Shown here piece by piece: positions 38,997 to 46,747 of a DNA stretch of 64,000 bases (positions are counted from its first letter, which is position 1; each line of letters begins with the position of its first letter). The DNA comes from Sutcliffiella horikoshii DSM 8719 (lineage in GTDB: Bacteria; Bacillota; Bacilli; Bacillales; Bacillaceae_I). Where the stretch lies: positions 186,001-250,000 of the forward strand of contig LQXN01000064.1 of the NCBI GenBank assembly GCA_001648575.1. The letters are read 5' to 3'. Under the pieces are notes generated by a model that was not told the origin of the DNA, did not search any database, and was given only the letters and a program-made list of their open reading frames with translations. The position numbers and the translations under genes were made by a program.

Positions 38997-39162
38997 CAGA
39001 ACGGTTGTTCTACGAAAAAATACATGATAGAGTTAGGTTACTAACAAGAGAAACTACCATTATACGAGACTTTTTACAGATATAGAACTGACAATCGCAC
39101 ATAATACATTCGACAATACATAGTGACGAAACACTAGGAGGTGTAGGGCAGAGGCCTATCTG

Positions 39163-39303
39163 ATGAGAAAACTCTCTGATGAACTTTTACTGGAATCCTA
39201 TCACAAAGCGACAGAATTGAAATTGAGCAATGATTTTATTCTATTGATCGAATTAGAGATAAAACGCCGTTCCCTCAGCTATAAGATTAAAGCAACTTCC
39301 TAA
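39163..39303 (+). CDS. sda: Sporulation checkpoint inhibitor Sda
   Basis: The 46-residue two-helix protein begins [20 protein letters not shown] and ends in an [10 protein letters not shown] helix, closely matching B. subtilis Sda (46 residues). Sda inhibits the sporulation histidine kinases KinA and KinB when replication initiation or DNA integrity is disturbed. A GAGG lies 8 bases upstream of the ATG. The DnaA boxes upstream fit known DnaA-dependent control. Confidence 0.96.
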   Translation: MRKLSDELLLESYHKATELKLSNDFILLIELEIKRRSLSYKIKATS

Positions 39304-39330
39304 AAAGATCCGGTTCCCCGGGTCTTTTTA
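39302..39330 (+). terminator. Intrinsic terminator of sda
   Basis: The stem AAAAGATCCGG / CCGGGTCTTTT (one wobble) with a 4-base loop ends in a T run, overlapping the sda stop. Confidence 0.85.
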
Positions 39331-39407
39331 TTTTGCTTTACACTTCCAGGGTCTACATAGCGACTTCTAAACATATGCTGTTACACATTATTTACAAAAA
39401 ATAAGAA

Positions 39408-39429
39408 AAGCTAGTGCCTCCACTAGCTT
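39408..39429 (-). terminator. Intrinsic terminator of psd
   Basis: The perfect 9-bp stem AAGCTAGTG / CACTAGCTT overlaps the psd stop codon and is followed by TTCTTATTTTTT on the minus strand. Confidence 0.85.
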
Positions 39430-40205
39430 AGCCACGTTCCAATCTTTTGACCTACCTTGACCTCTTCTTTTTCCTTAATCGTTTCATCCATCACAAATCC
39501 GTATTTTTCAAACAGCAATATGACAGTGGAACCAAAAGAAAAGTAAGCCATTTCCTCACCTTTTACAAGCTGTTCGCTTTCGTGCGTCAATTCGATACTG
39601 TTGACGAACATTGCTCCAACCTTCACGACCACAACATGTTTACCGCCATTTTCAATTTCAGTTAATCTGCGATAATTTTTTGCAAGTGGTTCCTTTCCAT
39701 ATTTCAATCCAAGCTGATTGACCGGATAGGATTTCCCTCCAAGTGTCCATTGTTTTTGCACAGTACCTGAAATTGGCGTGTGGATTTTATGATAATGGCT
39801 TGGGCTCAAGTAAAGCACCATGTAAGAACCACCCATGTACTTTTGGGCAAGCGAAGGGTCCGATAGCATTTCCCCTACAGAATAATCGATCCCTTTTGCT
39901 GTGAGCAAAAGATCATCCGTAATTGCGCCCGTCTTTTCTACCACTGCATCCACCGGACTTACTACAGAAGTCTTCCCGGAATCAATGGGTCTGGCATTCG
40001 GCTTCAGGCTTCGTATGAAAAACTGCTGCAAGGTTGGAAAAGAATCCATTTTGTCCTGCATTTCATCTATATTAATATTATAGACCTTCGCAAAAGATGG
40101 AATAACCCGCTTGCTCAGCTTTGAACTGGCAAAGCGTTTTACTGCCATAGAAGACAGTTTATGATTCGTCAGTTCAATGGATAATCTATATACACTTCTC
40201 AACAA
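39423..40205 (-). CDS. psd: Phosphatidylserine decarboxylase proenzyme
   Basis: Psd makes phosphatidylethanolamine from phosphatidylserine at the membrane and is pyruvoyl-dependent. The self-cleavage motif is seen as FSFGSTVILLFE near the C terminus (GST, Ser becomes pyruvoyl), with VSPVDAVVE and LYLSPSHYHKIHTPI earlier. I set the start at TTG 40205, 8 bases after GGAGG, giving 260 residues (B. subtilis 263). No pssA neighbour is present, unlike the pssA-ybfM-psd cluster of B. subtilis. Confidence 0.92.
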   Translation of the reverse strand: MLRSVYRLSIELTNHKLSSMAVKRFASSKLSKRVIPSFAKVYNINIDEMQDKMDSFPTLQQFFIRSLKPNARPIDSGKTSVVSPVDAVVEKTGAITDDLLLTAKGIDYSVGEMLSDPSLAQKYMGGSYMVLYLSPSHYHKIHTPISGTVQKQWTLGGKSYPVNQLGLKYGKEPLAKNYRRLTEIENGGKHVVVVKVGAMFVNSIELTHESEQLVKGEEMAYFSFGSTVILLFEKYGFVMDETIKEKEEVKVGQKIGTWLS

Positions 40206-40353
40206 TTCACATTCCTCCAAGTATAAATCTGTCTATATAAAAGGTTGAACCCCTACAGATATTTCACGGTCATCTTGATTCCATGAGAAATATTATAACA
40301 TTTTGCCAGCAACTTCACTAATATTTTTAGTAGAAGCATAATTCAAAAAAATA

Positions 40354-40384
40354 AGAGGAATCTCCATTATTCGGAGAATCCTCT
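40354..40384 (-). terminator. Intrinsic terminator of the M3 peptidase gene
   Basis: The stem GAGGATTCTCC / GGAGATTCCTC (one mismatch) is followed by TTATTTTTTT on the minus strand. Confidence 0.8.
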
Positions 40385-40393
40385 CTTCTTCAA

Positions 40394-42169
40394 TTATTTA
40401 TCGGTCAGTTGCAGAAATTCTTCCACGTCTTCAAGCGACTTCTTTACTGCTTTTTCCCAGAAATCGCGTTGAGTGAGATCGACACCAAGGTGCTTCATTG
40501 CAAGCTCCTCCACTGTCATGGATGCGGTATCTTTCAACAGTGCCATATATTTTTCTTCGTAGTTTGTCCCTTGCTCCAACGCTTGTGTGTAAATACCTAA
40601 TGAGAAAAGGTAACCAAATGTATAAGGGAAGTTGTAGAAAGGAACCTGTGTGATAAAGAAGTGCATCTTAGAAGCCCAGAATGTTGGATCATATTCTCCT
40701 AATGCATCGCAATAAGCCTCTTTTTGCGCCTCTACCATCAGCTCGTTCAATCTTTCCACACTTACAAGCCCCTTTTTACGCTCATCATAAAATCTTGTTT
40801 CAAACAAGAAGCGTGCATGGATATTCATATAGAACGCGACGCTGCGCTGAATCTTATCTTCAAGAAGGGAGATTTTCTCCTGCTCGTCTTTTGCGTACTT
40901 CACAGCTGCATCCGCAACGATCATCTCCGCGAATGTTGACGCCGTTTCCGCTACATTGCTTGCATAGAAGCGGTTCAATGTCGGTACCCCATGCATGGCA
41001 TGCTGATGGAATGCATGTCCAAGTTCATGTGCCAATGTAGAAACATTAGACAGCGTACCGGAATAAGTCATGAAGATTCTGGACTGGCCGGATTCAGGGA
41101 AGCTTGTACAAAAACCACCAGGGCGTTTTCCATCTCTGTCTTCTGCCTCAATCCAACGGTCCTCAAAGGATTTTTTTGTGAACTCTGTAAGTTCAGGTCC
41201 GAATTTAGAGAATTGTTCAATGATGAAATCGGCGCCTTCCTGATAGGAAAGGATGGTTTCCTCTGCAGAAAGAGGTGCAGAAACATCATACATATTTAAT
41301 TTTTCCAGACCCAGCAGTTGTGCCTTGCGCTCAAGATATTTCTTCAATGTGCCTTTGTGGTCGGTGATCACTTGCCACATCATATCCAATGTCTCTTGCT
41401 TCATGCGATTATTTTCCAGGGGCTCTTTCAACACAGAGTCCCATCCGCGTTGCTCGTATACTTGCAAACGGAAACCTCCAAGGTGATTCAATGCCGCCCC
41501 GATGGTTTCCGCTTGACCTTCCCACGCCTTTTTCCATGCATCTGAAACTTTTTTACGGACTTCCCTGTCTCCATTGGAGAAACGGTTATGCGCTTGTCCA
41601 ACAGAAAGCTCTTTTACCTCTCCGTTTTCTTCAACCGGAACTTTAATAGTGCCGACGATAGAATTGTATAATTTACCCCAAGCATGGTAACCGTCCACTG
41701 CAAGGGATGTAACAAGTTTTTCCTGAGTAGCAGGCAGTTTATCCCCCGCTCTTCGTCTTCTTTCATTTAATACATATTCTAAAGGCTGGAAAGCTTCCTT
41801 TTGGATAAGGTTTGCCCATGCTGCTTCATCAATCTCCACCAGCTTCTCATCCAGAGCACCCAATTGCACTTGCAGTTTCGCATGTAATTGCGCCACTTTC
41901 CCTTGAAGTTGGGAAGCTCCCTTGTCCTTTACATCCTGTGCAAGCAGGCAGCTGATAAAAGCGGAAGCTTGGACCACTTTCTTGACGACACTTTCATAAG
42001 AAGTAAGAACATCCTCAAGAGTATCTGGAGAGAACGCTTGAATCTCCTGCTCAAATTGTTCTAATTCTTTCTGAATCTCTGATAAATATGTATGGAATTC
42101 TTTTGAGTTACTTCCACCTTGGAAAAATACTTCTAAATCCCAAGTCTCACTGTATGTTTTTGTTGTCAC
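40394..42169 (-). CDS. M3 family oligoendopeptidase (PepF-type)
   Basis: The roughly 591-residue cytoplasmic zinc metallopeptidase has the active-site motif LAHELGHAFHQHAM (HExxH, about 375) and the M3B helical fold. Such enzymes cleave 7-17 residue peptides; B. subtilis has two paralogues (YjbG, YusX) and I cannot tell which is the closer orthologue. I set the start at GTG 42169 (MTTKTYSETWDL), 10 bases after GGGGG; the ATG eight codons upstream overlaps that site. It is a single-gene unit. Confidence 0.9.
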   Translation of the reverse strand: MTTKTYSETWDLEVFFQGGSNSKEFHTYLSEIQKELEQFEQEIQAFSPDTLEDVLTSYESVVKKVVQASAFISCLLAQDVKDKGASQLQGKVAQLHAKLQVQLGALDEKLVEIDEAAWANLIQKEAFQPLEYVLNERRRRAGDKLPATQEKLVTSLAVDGYHAWGKLYNSIVGTIKVPVEENGEVKELSVGQAHNRFSNGDREVRKKVSDAWKKAWEGQAETIGAALNHLGGFRLQVYEQRGWDSVLKEPLENNRMKQETLDMMWQVITDHKGTLKKYLERKAQLLGLEKLNMYDVSAPLSAEETILSYQEGADFIIEQFSKFGPELTEFTKKSFEDRWIEAEDRDGKRPGGFCTSFPESGQSRIFMTYSGTLSNVSTLAHELGHAFHQHAMHGVPTLNRFYASNVAETASTFAEMIVADAAVKYAKDEQEKISLLEDKIQRSVAFYMNIHARFLFETRFYDERKKGLVSVERLNELMVEAQKEAYCDALGEYDPTFWASKMHFFITQVPFYNFPYTFGYLFSLGIYTQALEQGTNYEEKYMALLKDTASMTVEELAMKHLGVDLTQRDFWEKAVKKSLEDVEEFLQLTDK

Positions 42170-42312
42170 GATGTAATGTCCCCCTTTTGGCATTATAGAT
42201 TTATTATATACGAAGTGTGTAAATATTTCTACAATTCTAAACTATTTGATACACTTAAATTTCGTCTTTCGAAATTATTTCTGGCCATACTTATTATTTT
42301 CAGGCAAAAAAA

Positions 42313-42332
42313 CTTATGCCCGAGAGCATAAG
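42313..42332 (-). terminator. Terminator of the 52-residue membrane protein gene
   Basis: The perfect 7-bp stem CTTATGC / GCATAAG is followed by seven T on the minus strand, next to the stop codon at 42334. Confidence 0.8.
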
Positions 42333-42333
42333 C

Positions 42334-42492
42334 TTATCTGTAAAGGTGATTTTTACAATAATATGCGCCGCCAATTAACAACAAGATAAACAAGATCACT
42401 AAAAGACCATACAACCATCCACCAAAAAATCCAGGCCCATATGGTCCAGGATATGGCGGGGGACAACAACCGTACCCAGGGTACCCGTACAT
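42334..42492 (-). CDS. Small Gly/Pro/Tyr-rich membrane protein, 52 residues
   Basis: The N-terminal half is rich in Gly, Pro and Tyr (MYGYPGYGCCPPPYPGPYGP). The second half is one membrane helix (about 26-42, WLYGLLVILFILLLIGG) followed by AYYCKNHLYR. It has GGGG 8 bases upstream of the ATG and its own terminator, so I believe it is expressed. The layout recalls the small YjcZ-type sporulation and spore-coat membrane peptides of Bacillus, but I cannot confirm the family. It lies just upstream of the M3 peptidase. Confidence 0.7.
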   Translation of the reverse strand: MYGYPGYGCCPPPYPGPYGPGFFGGWLYGLLVILFILLLIGGAYYCKNHLYR

Positions 42493-42604
42493 ACCATCAA
42501 CCCCTTTCTCCATCTAGGTATCTACACTACTACCATATGCAAATCCCACAAAAGAGACAGGGCAAACGCGGAGAAAACGGGAATTTTTTTGGGTTTTTTG
42601 CTTT

Positions 42605-42620
42605 AAGGGGTCAGACCCCT
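42605..42620. repeat. GGGGTCAGACCCC palindrome, second copy
   Basis: The core is the same as in the long palindrome after rpsT (27206-27230), here with a shorter stem (AGGGGTC / GACCCCT) and no T run. It lies in the gap between sigK and the 52-residue gene. Confidence 0.55.
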
Positions 42621-42645
42621 GCAGGAATTTCCCTTTACATGTAGA

Positions 42646-42678
42646 AACCCCTTGGGAGAGGACTATCACCAAGGGGTT
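42646..42678 (-). terminator. Putative terminator of sigK
   Basis: The 10-bp perfect stem AACCCCTTGG / CCAAGGGGTT with a 13-base loop lies 75 bases downstream of the sigK stop, followed by TTCT on the minus strand. Confidence 0.65.
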
Positions 42679-42752
42679 GTCATTATTAAACCTATTTAGC
42701 CTATATAACCTTTAAAACTGAAAACCGTATATAGCCCAAATATAGCTTTTGA

Positions 42753-43466
42753 CTATTGTTTTTTCTTTTCTTTTTCGGCTCGGTAGAATTCGTGGAACAT
42801 TTTCATGAGTGCCCGTTTTTCGATCCTGGAGACATAGCTTCTAGAGATGCCAAGTTCTTTGGCAATCTCGCGCTGCGTCTTCTCATCCTTCAGATCAAGG
42901 CCAAAACGGCCCACGATCACTTCCCGCTCCCTTTCATCGAGTACATCGATATACACTTTGATCTTTTCAAGCTCCATATTCAGCTGAATGGTATCAATTA
43001 CATCCTCTGATTCCGATTTCAGGACGTCAATCAGGCTAATTTCATTGCCTTCTTTATCCTGGCCGATGGGATCATGGAGGGATACATCTTTCTTTGTCTT
43101 TTTCAAAGCCCTTAAATGCATCAATATTTCGTTTTCAATACAGCGAGCTGCATAGGTCGCAAGCTTTGTCCCCTTTCCTGAGTGGAAACTTTCAATCGCT
43201 TTGATCAACCCGATTGTCCCGATGGAAATCAAATCTTCCGAATCTTCCCCGGTATTTTCAAACTTTTTTACAATATGTGCCACCAGCCGCAAGTTATGTT
43301 CAATTAGTAGATTCCTTGCCTCTTCATTCCCCTCTGCCATCAATTTCAAGTATTTCGCTTCATCCCCAGATGACAATGGTTGTGGAAATGCATTGTTTTT
43401 AACATAAGAAACTAGAAAAACAAGTTCTTTGATTAAGTATCCTACCGATGCTAGTATGCTTGACAC
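42753..43466 (-). CDS. sigK: RNA polymerase sporulation sigma factor SigK (uninterrupted)
   Basis: The late mother-cell sigma factor, 237 residues as the pro-form. The N-terminal pro-sequence (about 1-20, [19 protein letters not shown]) is removed by the SpoIVFB protease in known systems. Region 2 is [20 protein letters not shown] to [16 protein letters not shown] and region 4 has [13 protein letters not shown] and a helix-turn-helix ([20 protein letters not shown]). It starts at GTG 43466, 7 bases after GGAGG. The frame is continuous through CIENEILM, the point where B. subtilis sigK is split by the skin element. Confidence 0.97.
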   Translation of the reverse strand: MSSILASVGYLIKELVFLVSYVKNNAFPQPLSSGDEAKYLKLMAEGNEEARNLLIEHNLRLVAHIVKKFENTGEDSEDLISIGTIGLIKAIESFHSGKGTKLATYAARCIENEILMHLRALKKTKKDVSLHDPIGQDKEGNEISLIDVLKSESEDVIDTIQLNMELEKIKVYIDVLDEREREVIVGRFGLDLKDEKTQREIAKELGISRSYVSRIEKRALMKMFHEFYRAEKEKKKQ

Positions 43467-43676
43467 ACTTTCACCTCCAAAGAAATGCTTAGGCAAGAGC
43501 CCAGTAATAATTCTTATGTAGGAAAAGGCTTACGTGTGCAAGTACACTTCAAAATAAATCCAAAATTAACTGTCATATTAACTATTCCTATAAAACATTA
43601 ATTTATGTGTCAATTCTGACGATTAATGGTACAATTTCAATAAGAAGAACAAATGTTCATCCCAAAGAACAAAAAA

Positions 43677-43700
43677 ATCTTCCTATCGAAATAGGAAGAT
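43677..43700 (-). terminator. Terminator of the pro-peptide / 78-residue gene unit
   Basis: The perfect 10-bp stem ATCTTCCTAT / ATAGGAAGAT with a 4-base loop is followed by seven T on the minus strand, next to the stop at 43702. There is no terminator between the 40- and 78-residue genes, so both can share a transcript. Confidence 0.9.
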
Positions 43701-43701
43701 C

Positions 43702-43938
43702 TTAATATTGAATATACGGGTATTTTTTCAATTTGGAAGGAATGGTACCTTTGCCTACTTTGACTACACTGTACTCTTGAAACAAAGTTTCAAACCACTT
43801 AGAGACTTCTGCATATGTTTTATTTTTGTAATCCACAAGCTGGGCAACCCGGTAACGCCTACGCGCCTTTTGCTCACGATCTACTACGATAAACCAAAAG
43901 CATGTAAGCTCAAAAGTGTTCGTACTGGTCATTGACAT
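43702..43938 (-). CDS. Unknown 78-residue protein downstream of the pro-peptide gene
   Basis: I do not recognise this family. It is a basic, soluble protein with no signal peptide or membrane segment; visible blocks are FWFIVVDREQKARRRYRVAQ and KTYAEVSKWFETLFQ. An AGGAAGG lies 8 bases upstream of the ATG, supporting real translation. It follows the PapR-like pro-peptide gene by 30 bases on the same strand and precedes a strong terminator. It may be a target or accessory of the PlcR-like regulator; that is inference from position. Confidence 0.7.
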   Translation of the reverse strand: MSMTSTNTFELTCFWFIVVDREQKARRRYRVAQLVDYKNKTYAEVSKWFETLFQEYSVVKVGKGTIPSKLKKYPYIQY

Positions 43939-43968
43939 GATATCAGCCTTCCTTTTTAGAATTATTTA

Positions 43969-44091
43969 TTAATGTAAAGGCGGTAACTCATTTGTTTTAA
44001 AATCATCAGATGGACCCGCATGAGAAGTAACTGCACTTGCGCCAAACAACGTTAAAGAAACTACTAGAAATGTTAAGATGAACTTCTTCAT
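43969..44091 (-). CDS. Secreted 40-residue pro-peptide, PapR-like signal precursor
   Basis: The precursor has a positively charged start (MKK), a hydrophobic core (about 4-20, ILTFLVVSLTLFGASA) and a short polar tail, GPSDDFKTNELPPLH. Signal peptidase could cut after ASA or SHA. The size, signal peptide and C terminus with a Leu-Pro step match the pattern of PapR from the Bacillus cereus group, whose active peptide ends in an LPFE-type sequence. GAGG lies 9 bases upstream. It is divergent from a PlcR-like regulator gene. Receptor binding is inferred, not shown. Confidence 0.78.
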   Translation of the reverse strand: MKKFILTFLVVSLTLFGASAVTSHAGPSDDFKTNELPPLH

Positions 44092-44175
44092 TTTTCATTA
44101 CCTCTTTCTATTATTTTATTTGAATTACTGTATAGCTATCTTTAATAAGTATTTTACACTATATCAAAAAAACGC

Positions 44176-44199
44176 AAATCACTCGATATCGGGTGATTT
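44176..44199. promoter_or_regulatory. 24-bp palindrome between pro-peptide and PlcR-like genes
   Basis: The half-sites AAATCAC and GTGATTT surround a centre CGATATCG, with only one mismatched pair in 12. It lies 84 bases from the pro-peptide start and 93 bases from the regulator start, in an otherwise AT-rich divergent promoter region. There is no T run, so it is not a terminator. The likely role is operator for the PlcR-like regulator; it does not match the B. cereus PlcR box (TATGNA-N4-TNCATA). Confidence 0.6.
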
Positions 44200-44292
44200 A
44201 TCAAATAAATCTATGTTTTCCTCATGTTTCCTATGATTTTCGTTTTCAATTATAACTCTAGGAATATTTTATTAGTTAGGATGTGATATATT

Positions 44293-45180
44293 GTGGATTT
44301 TTCGTTAATTGGGAAAGAGATAAAAATCCTGCGATCTGCACTAAACTTATCACAAGCTGAGTTGAGTGAAGGGATCTGTACACAGTCACAGATCAGTAAG
44401 ATTGAGAAGGGGGAAGTGTATCCTCTTGCTAATACTTTATATTATATAGCAGAAAGACTTGGAGTGGATATAAATTATTTTTACGATCTAGCCACAAATC
44501 CACAATTATCCTATGTAAAGGAAGTTTTTACACAAGCTCGAGAACTATTAAACCGAAGTGAAATTGAAGAAATTTCTGTAATTGTTGAAACTGAGAGAAA
44601 TAACCCTCTTTTCATTAATAACAGGAATAATAAGCAATTCCTCCTATGGATGGAAGGAATATGTGTTTACCATTTAAAAAAGAATAAAAGAGAGGCTTTA
44701 AGACTATTACAAAGTGCTTTGGATTTGACCAAAATGACTTCGAAATTGTTAGGAGAAAGAGAAATAGAAATTCTCAATAGTATGGGTATAGTTCACTTTG
44801 AGACTAAAAATTGTGAGGAAGCCTTAAAAATCTTTAACCTTGCAATTGAAAGTTATATGAAAATTCCATATCACCATGATCCTACAATTAAAACGAGAAT
44901 ATTATATAATAAGGGGAAAACTTTAACTAGGTTACATAAACTTGAAGAATCTAATGTAACATGCAAGCAAGCGGTAAAATGGTGCGTGAAACAAAATAGC
45001 TTGTACGCTCTAGCCAACCTCTACTACCACATCGGCTACAACTATAGCCTTTTACTTAATAACGATATTGCAATAGAGTATTATAACAAATCCATTCAAA
45101 TTTTTATGATTCAGGAGAATAAGGTGTTTGTTAAACATATTAAAGAAAAAATCGACGAACTGTCCATTCTTATTGAGTAA
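44293..45180 (+). CDS. PlcR-like transcriptional regulator (HTH plus TPR, RRNPP family)
   Basis: The 295-residue protein has an N-terminal XRE helix-turn-helix (about 5-60: IGKEIKILRSALNLSQAELSE, CTQSQISKIEKGEVYP) and a C-terminal helical repeat region of about five TPRs (about 70-290). Length and the N-terminal pattern resemble PlcR of the B. cereus group, a receptor for the imported PapR peptide. It starts with GTG; AGGA lies 11 bases upstream (weak). Codon use is AT-rich compared with neighbours, suggesting acquisition. Divergent from a PapR-like pro-peptide gene and ended by a bidirectional terminator. Confidence 0.85.
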   Translation: MDFSLIGKEIKILRSALNLSQAELSEGICTQSQISKIEKGEVYPLANTLYYIAERLGVDINYFYDLATNPQLSYVKEVFTQARELLNRSEIEEISVIVETERNNPLFINNRNNKQFLLWMEGICVYHLKKNKREALRLLQSALDLTKMTSKLLGEREIEILNSMGIVHFETKNCEEALKIFNLAIESYMKIPYHHDPTIKTRILYNKGKTLTRLHKLEESNVTCKQAVKWCVKQNSLYALANLYYHIGYNYSLLLNNDIAIEYYNKSIQIFMIQENKVFVKHIKEKIDELSILIE

Positions 45181-45183
45181 ATA

Positions 45184-45214
45184 AAAAAACTAGGCATCTC
45201 AGCCTAGTTTTTTT
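45184..45214. terminator. Bidirectional terminator between PlcR-like gene and ABC transporter
   Basis: The stem AAACTAGGC / GCCTAGTTT has T runs on both sides. It serves the regulator on the plus strand and the permease/binding-protein gene on the minus strand. Confidence 0.9.
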
Positions 45215-45223
45215 ATTTACTTC

Positions 45224-46747
45224 TTATTCCCCTAAAAGCCCTTTACTTTCCAGGAATTCCTTTGCCACTTCATAAGTTGTCTTGCCTTCGACTGCTACCT
45301 GATAATTCATTTCGCGCATTTCGTCGTCATTGATTTGGTTTTCTAGTTTGTTTAAAATGGCTTCGAGTTCAGGGTGCTCATCTAAGGTTTCTTTTCTTAG
45401 AAGTGCAGCTCCTTGGTATGGCGGGAAGAGATTTTTATCATCTTCCAGGACTCGGAGGTCAAATTGCTTAATTTCTGCATCTGTGGAGTATGCATCCACA
45501 AGGTTGACATCTCCAGTTTCAACTGCTTGGTATCTTAGCTTGGCCTGCATGGTTGTGAGGTTAGGGAAGGTGATGCCATACACTTCCTGGATTCCAAGGT
45601 AACCATCTTGACGGTCAGAGAATTCCAGGGTGAATCCTGCTTTCATCTCATTTTTTGCACCATCGAGGTCCGTAATCGTATTTATATCATTCTCTTCCGC
45701 AAAATCTTCCGGTATAGCTAAAGCATAGGTGTTATTAAAGCCCATTGGTTGCAAGAAAACCAGGTCATCCTGCTCTAACAGACCTGTTTTTGCTTGTTCA
45801 AAAACTTCCTCTTCATCAATGCTTACCGGCTCTTCTTCCATCAGAGTGACTATGGCGGTTCCGGAATATTCCGGGTAGATATCGATATCTTTGTTTATCA
45901 ATGCTCTATACACAAAGCTTGTATTACCTAATGAGGGACGCAGCTCCACACTTAAATCTGTTTCTTCTTCAATTAATAGTTTATACATATTGATGATGAT
46001 ATCGGGTTCCGCTCCGATTTTGCCACTAATGACAAGGTCAGCTTCGGTTGCTTTCATGATAGCAAATGGTGATAGGAAAAGAAGTACCACCACAATTCCT
46101 ATGATCATGGCTTTTTTTCCGGCGCCCTGTTTCGCTGCTTTTTCAATCAACCTTAGAACGATATCAAATAATATGGCAAGCAAGGCAGCTGGAATTGCTC
46201 CTAGGAGTATTAGTGCATTGTCATTTCTATCTATTCCTAATAGAATCAGACTTCCCAATCCTCCAGCTCCAATCAAGGCTACAATTGTTGCCGTACCGAT
46301 GATCAATACCATTGCGGTCCTAATTCCTGCCATGATCACCGGCAACGCTAACGGCAGCTCCACCCGGAACAGCCTTTTCATGGATGTCATCCCCATCGCT
46401 TTAGCAGCTTCTCGTAATGACGGGTCCACTTCCTTTATTCCGGTGTAAGTGTTCCTTAAAATCGGAAGCAACGCATATAGGAATAAAGCGATGACCGCCG
46501 GTAAAAATCCGATCCCGACAAGCGGGATGAGGAGTCCCAATAAAGCAAGCGATGGAATGGTCTGGAGAACGGCTGCCACTCCTATAATCGGTTCTGCAAT
46601 ACGTTCCTTTCTGGTTAAAAATACCCCAAGCGGTACAGAAATCAATACTGCAATCGCTAAGGCAATGACGGATATTTGTATATGTTCCAATAAGGCGGTC
46701 CATAACTGGTCACCGCGGGCTGCATATAGATCCTTTAGGAAGTTCAT
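45224..46747 (-). CDS. ABC transporter permease fused to substrate-binding protein (OpuC/EgtU type)
   Basis: In this 507-residue fusion the N-terminal half (about 1-210) is a permease with six membrane helices and the EAA-like motif (LREAAKAMGMTSMKRLFRVELP). After a further helix (about 213-230) the C-terminal half (about 235-505) is an OpuAC-type binding domain (IYPEYSGTAIVTLME, VDAYSTDAEI, LFPPYQGAALL). Permease-binding fusions of this kind import betaine, carnitine or choline, or ergothioneine (EgtU of streptococci); which substrate applies cannot be told. Its start adjoins the stop of the ATPase gene. Confidence 0.88.
   Translation of the reverse strand: MNFLKDLYAARGDQLWTALLEHIQISVIALAIAVLISVPLGVFLTRKERIAEPIIGVAAVLQTIPSLALLGLLIPLVGIGFLPAVIALFLYALLPILRNTYTGIKEVDPSLREAAKAMGMTSMKRLFRVELPLALPVIMAGIRTAMVLIIGTATIVALIGAGGLGSLILLGIDRNDNALILLGAIPAALLAILFDIVLRLIEKAAKQGAGKKAMIIGIVVVLLFLSPFAIMKATEADLVISGKIGAEPDIIINMYKLLIEEETDLSVELRPSLGNTSFVYRALINKDIDIYPEYSGTAIVTLMEEEPVSIDEEEVFEQAKTGLLEQDDLVFLQPMGFNNTYALAIPEDFAEENDINTITDLDGAKNEMKAGFTLEFSDRQDGYLGIQEVYGITFPNLTTMQAKLRYQAVETGDVNLVDAYSTDAEIKQFDLRVLEDDKNLFPPYQGAALLRKETLDEHPELEAILNKLENQINDDEMREMNYQVAVEGKTTYEVAKEFLESKGLLGE

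Noticed and set aside
39137-39145. Strong AGGAGGTG upstream of sda followed by GTG TAG
   Set aside because: It gives only a start codon followed by a stop, and the sda ATG has its own GAGG at the right distance. Probably chance; a start-stop regulatory element cannot be excluded but has no further support.
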